Shown: positions 61,501-64,000 of the stretch, one piece after another
How positions within the stretch are numbered: position 1 is the first letter of the stretch
Layout: every line of letters starts with the position of its first letter
From: Takifugu bimaculatus
Lineage: Eukaryota; Chordata; Actinopteri; Tetraodontiformes; Tetraodontidae
Assembly: GCA_004026145.2 (NCBI GenBank)
Contig: CP034995.1
Coordinates: 5,568,513-5,632,512, forward strand
Length of the DNA stretch: 64,000 bases
Direction of reading: 5' to 3'
Program-made: the position numbers and the translations under genes
The notes under the pieces: generated by a model
The model's input: only the letters and a program-made list of their open reading frames with translations
Database searches by the model: none
What the model was told of the DNA's origin: nothing

Positions 61501-61850
61501 CTCCTTCAGTGAGCGGCTGCTCCACCCTCGCTGTGTGAAGGAGAGGTATCGCAGATCTTTCCTGCCGGCTGCTGTCAGACTGCACAATAAACATAATGCC
61601 CGCTAACACAATCTGAATATTATATATTCTGATATGTATATTGTATTCACCCTCTGTACTATGTACAGGTATACAGAGGCCGAGTATCCATTTACCTGGA
61701 TTATTGTAAATATACATCCTCTTTGTATATTCCAAATTCTATTCTATTCGATTTCATCTTATTTTTCTCTGCGTGCTCTTGCTGTTGTTGCACTGTAAAT
61801 TTCCCCGTGTGGGACAATAAAGGACCTGAATCTGAATCTGAAAGACAAAT
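58546..61850 (+). mobile_element. Rex1/CR1-like LINE inserted in the BEL/Pao element
   Basis: A nearly complete non-LTR element. The ORF 58529-60004 holds an AP-type endonuclease from about 58910 (MGNIRSLPNKMDKL, ETWLAAQIPD, LLISGDFNHAS, GRADRNLVHL) and a linker. RT pieces at 60007-60915 and 60851-61606 have RKATGPDGISSRLLKSC, FFDFSSAFNTIQP and catalytic KFSDDSAAVG. Frameshifts near 60001 and 60860 break it. The endonuclease active-site His of the usual SDH motif is Arg (ADRN). The 3' end has AATAAAGG and three ATCTGA repeats (about 61824-61842). It is related to, but distinct from, the copy at 24.8 kb. Confidence 0.82.
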
Positions 61851-64000
61851 CGCATTTCTGTGGCTCAACTGGATGAATTATGGGCTCAGCTGGTCAATGG
61901 TCACTACTCAATCAGGTTGACATGATCAACAAGCGCTACGCTGTAAAAATGAAGACCTAAAACGGAGTGATGGAAAGGTGTGGTTTATTCCGCATCATGC
62001 TGTTTACCACCCTAAGAAGAAGAAAATACGAGTGGTATTCGACTGTGGCACTTCTTACCAAGGAACCACACTCAATGAACAACTACTTCAAGGGCCTGAC
62101 ATGATAAGCAGTCTCATCGGCATCTTAACAAGGTTCCGTCAAGACCAAGTCGCAATAATGTTGGGCGTAGAATCAATGTTCCATCAAGTTAAAGTACCAC
62201 CAGAAGACGCTGGCCTTCTCAGGTTCCTGTGGTGGCCGGACGGCGACGTCTCACAAGAGCTGCAAAAATACAGGATGGAGGTCCACTTGTTTGGCGCCGC
62301 CTCCTCACCAAGCTGCGCGTGTTATGCTTTGAGAAAATGTGCTGAAGATAACAAAAGCAGTTTTGATGCAGCTGTAGTGGAAACGGTTTTGTGTAACTTC
62401 TATGTTGACGACTGTTTGAGATCAGTTGCATCCGAACAAGAAGCAGTCAAGTTATATCAAGACCTGAAGGCCATCTGTCAAACAGGAGGATTCAGACTAA
62501 CAAAATGGATGACCAACAACCTGTGTTGTCAAGCTTTCTACAAGAGGACCGAAGTCAAAACCCTCGACTTCGACCAGGAATCACTCGCCATGGAGAGAGC
62601 CTTAGGCGTACTGTGGTGTATCCGGTCAGATCAGTTTAAGTTCCAAGTCAACATCCAGCAGAGGCCTCTCACCCAAAGGGGAATCTTGGCAATGATGAGT
62701 TCAGTCTACGACCCACTGGGGATGTTGTCTCCAGTCGTACCGCCTGCCAAAAACATTCTCCATGAATTGTGCAGATTGAGAACAGGATGGGACGATGCTG
62801 TGCCAGACCATCTCGCACAACACTGGTCAAGGTGGATGGAAGAGCTTCAGCTCACCAACTTTGGAGTGGCGGTCCAGAGTTTGGAGGCTCAACTACACCA
62901 CTTCAGTGACGCAAGCGAAACAGGCTACGGTGTTGTCACTTACCTGGTCCAGAAGAACAGCAGCAACCAAAAACACTGCACTACATCATGGGGAAGGCAA
63001 GGGTTGCCCCTCTTAAACCCATAACTATCCCGCGGCTGGAGCTGACAGCAGCTACCTTAGCTGTTAAGGTGGACACCATAATAAAGAAAGAACTGCAGAT
63101 TCCACTGTCAGATTCCAAGTTCTGGACAAACAGCACCGCTGTACTCAAGTACATAGCAAACGAGAAGAACAGATTCAAGACATTTGTGGCGAACAGGGTC
63201 GCTATGATCTTACAAGCATCAAGAGTGGGGCAATGGAGCTACATCAACTCACGGTTGAATCCAGCTGACTACGCTTCCAGGGGTCAAAGGGTGATTGTGT
63301 TCACACAGAACAAAGTATGGATCTCAGGGCCGCTTTCCTCAGCAAGCCAGAATCAGAATTGCCAGACCAGTGTGTTCACTTGGAGGAGCTTACAGTGGTA
63401 GATCCTAAGGCCAAGAAAGGCATACTCGTTAACGCTACTACAGTGGAAGAAAACACTGATGTAATGCAACAACTAACAGAACAGTTCTCTTCCTGGATAC
63501 GGCTAAAAAAGGCGGTGGCATGGCTTGCTCGAGTCAAAGGGACACTGGTGAACCTGTCAAAGAAGAGAAAGGAAATGAATGAATCATACAAGGACCAAGA
63601 ACAAGTGAACAAAGAAATGACAAGCTATAAGAGAAGTCTCAAACAGACTTACCTGACTCTGGACGATCTGCGACAAGCTGAGCTGGATATCATCCGTCAT
63701 TGTCAGCAAAGGAAGTTCCAAGAGGAAATGTCTACTCTTCAGAGGAAAGAGCCCGTCAAGAAAGGCAGTCGAATCTTCAGACTGAATCCGCAACTTCAGG
63801 AGGGAATCCTTTGTGTTGGAGGAAGGTTAAGTCGAACATCCATGCCAGCCGAAGCCAAGCACCCGATGCTCCTGCCTAAAGACCATCATGTGGCTTATCT
63901 GATTCTCCAGGATGCACATGAGCGACTGGGACACAGCGGACGCAATCATGTCTTGTCTCATGTAGGTCAAAGTTACTGGATCATCAATGCCCTCTCAACA
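61851..64000 (+). mobile_element. BEL/Pao retrotransposon, RT, RNase H and integrase start (runs off window)
   Basis: The main frame 61978-63024 has RT blocks IRVVFDCGTSYQG, QVAIMLGVESMFHQVKVP, LRFLWWPDGD and catalytic NFYVDDCL, then the RNase H start LHHFSDASETGYG. A frameshift near 62990 moves to the frame with ITIPRLELTAA and LNPADYASRG. After another shift near 63330 an integrase N-terminal region with the H..H pair (AHERLGHSG) follows near 63920. Between the protease piece and RT about 0.8 kb expected for this family is absent. The frame breaks make it non-functional. Confidence 0.85.

Overview
The window is eukaryotic nuclear DNA from a teleost fish. Five vertebrate genes or gene pieces are split by short GT-AG introns, and the repeats (L2 with long CT-rich 3' tails, Rex1/CR1-like and Tx1-like LINEs, Tc1, hAT, BEL/Pao, Penelope, retroviral LTRs) are the mixture typical of fish genomes. 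No prokaryotic features, tRNA, rRNA or CRISPR array were seen. Host exon boundaries were placed by hand from splice sites and reading phase. Each of the three long models closes in frame: 938 aa, 981 aa and 697 aa.

Genic half (1-40.3 kb): the 3' five exons of an Opn5-group-like opsin (+, 450-1929); an ALG13-like OTU-Tudor protein without the glycosyltransferase domain (-, 24 exons, 15396-4464); mitochondrial alanyl-tRNA synthetase aars2 (+, 22 exons, 16002-23869), head to head with the ALG13-like gene across a promoter of about 600 bp carrying an NRF1-like site; a 5'-truncated LINE (24.8-26.95 kb); a complete classical calpain (+, 21 exons, 27718-37115) followed by the decayed 3' end of a second calpain (37.88-38.66 kb); and single-exon mrps28 (-, 40177-39647). 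Two products (Aars2, Mrps28) act in mitochondrial translation. Calpain next to AARS2 resembles the human 6p21.1 neighbourhood of CAPN11 and AARS2.

Repeat half (40.3-64 kb): no host gene was recognised. It is a stack of nested elements. A Tx1-like L1 LINE on the minus strand (ORF1 near 50 kb, ORF2 near 42-43 kb) is split by two L2 pieces in opposite orientation with a retroviral remnant between them. Next come a Penelope fragment split by a solo LTR, and a minus-strand provirus with two 637-bp LTRs, a tRNA-Trp-type primer site and a 4-bp target duplication. Last is a plus-strand BEL/Pao element interrupted by a solo LTR of the provirus family and by a 3.3-kb LINE, running off the right edge.

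Most notable: the OTU catalytic cysteine of the ALG13-like protein is a serine and its glycosyltransferase half is absent, so both enzyme activities of the family appear lost while the frame is intact. Also notable are a triple NAG splice acceptor at a calpain EF-hand, a long hairpin in the calpain's last intron, and several insertions dated by exact target duplications. I did not find a convincing new multi-gene system; the ALG13-like protein is the best candidate for an undescribed function.
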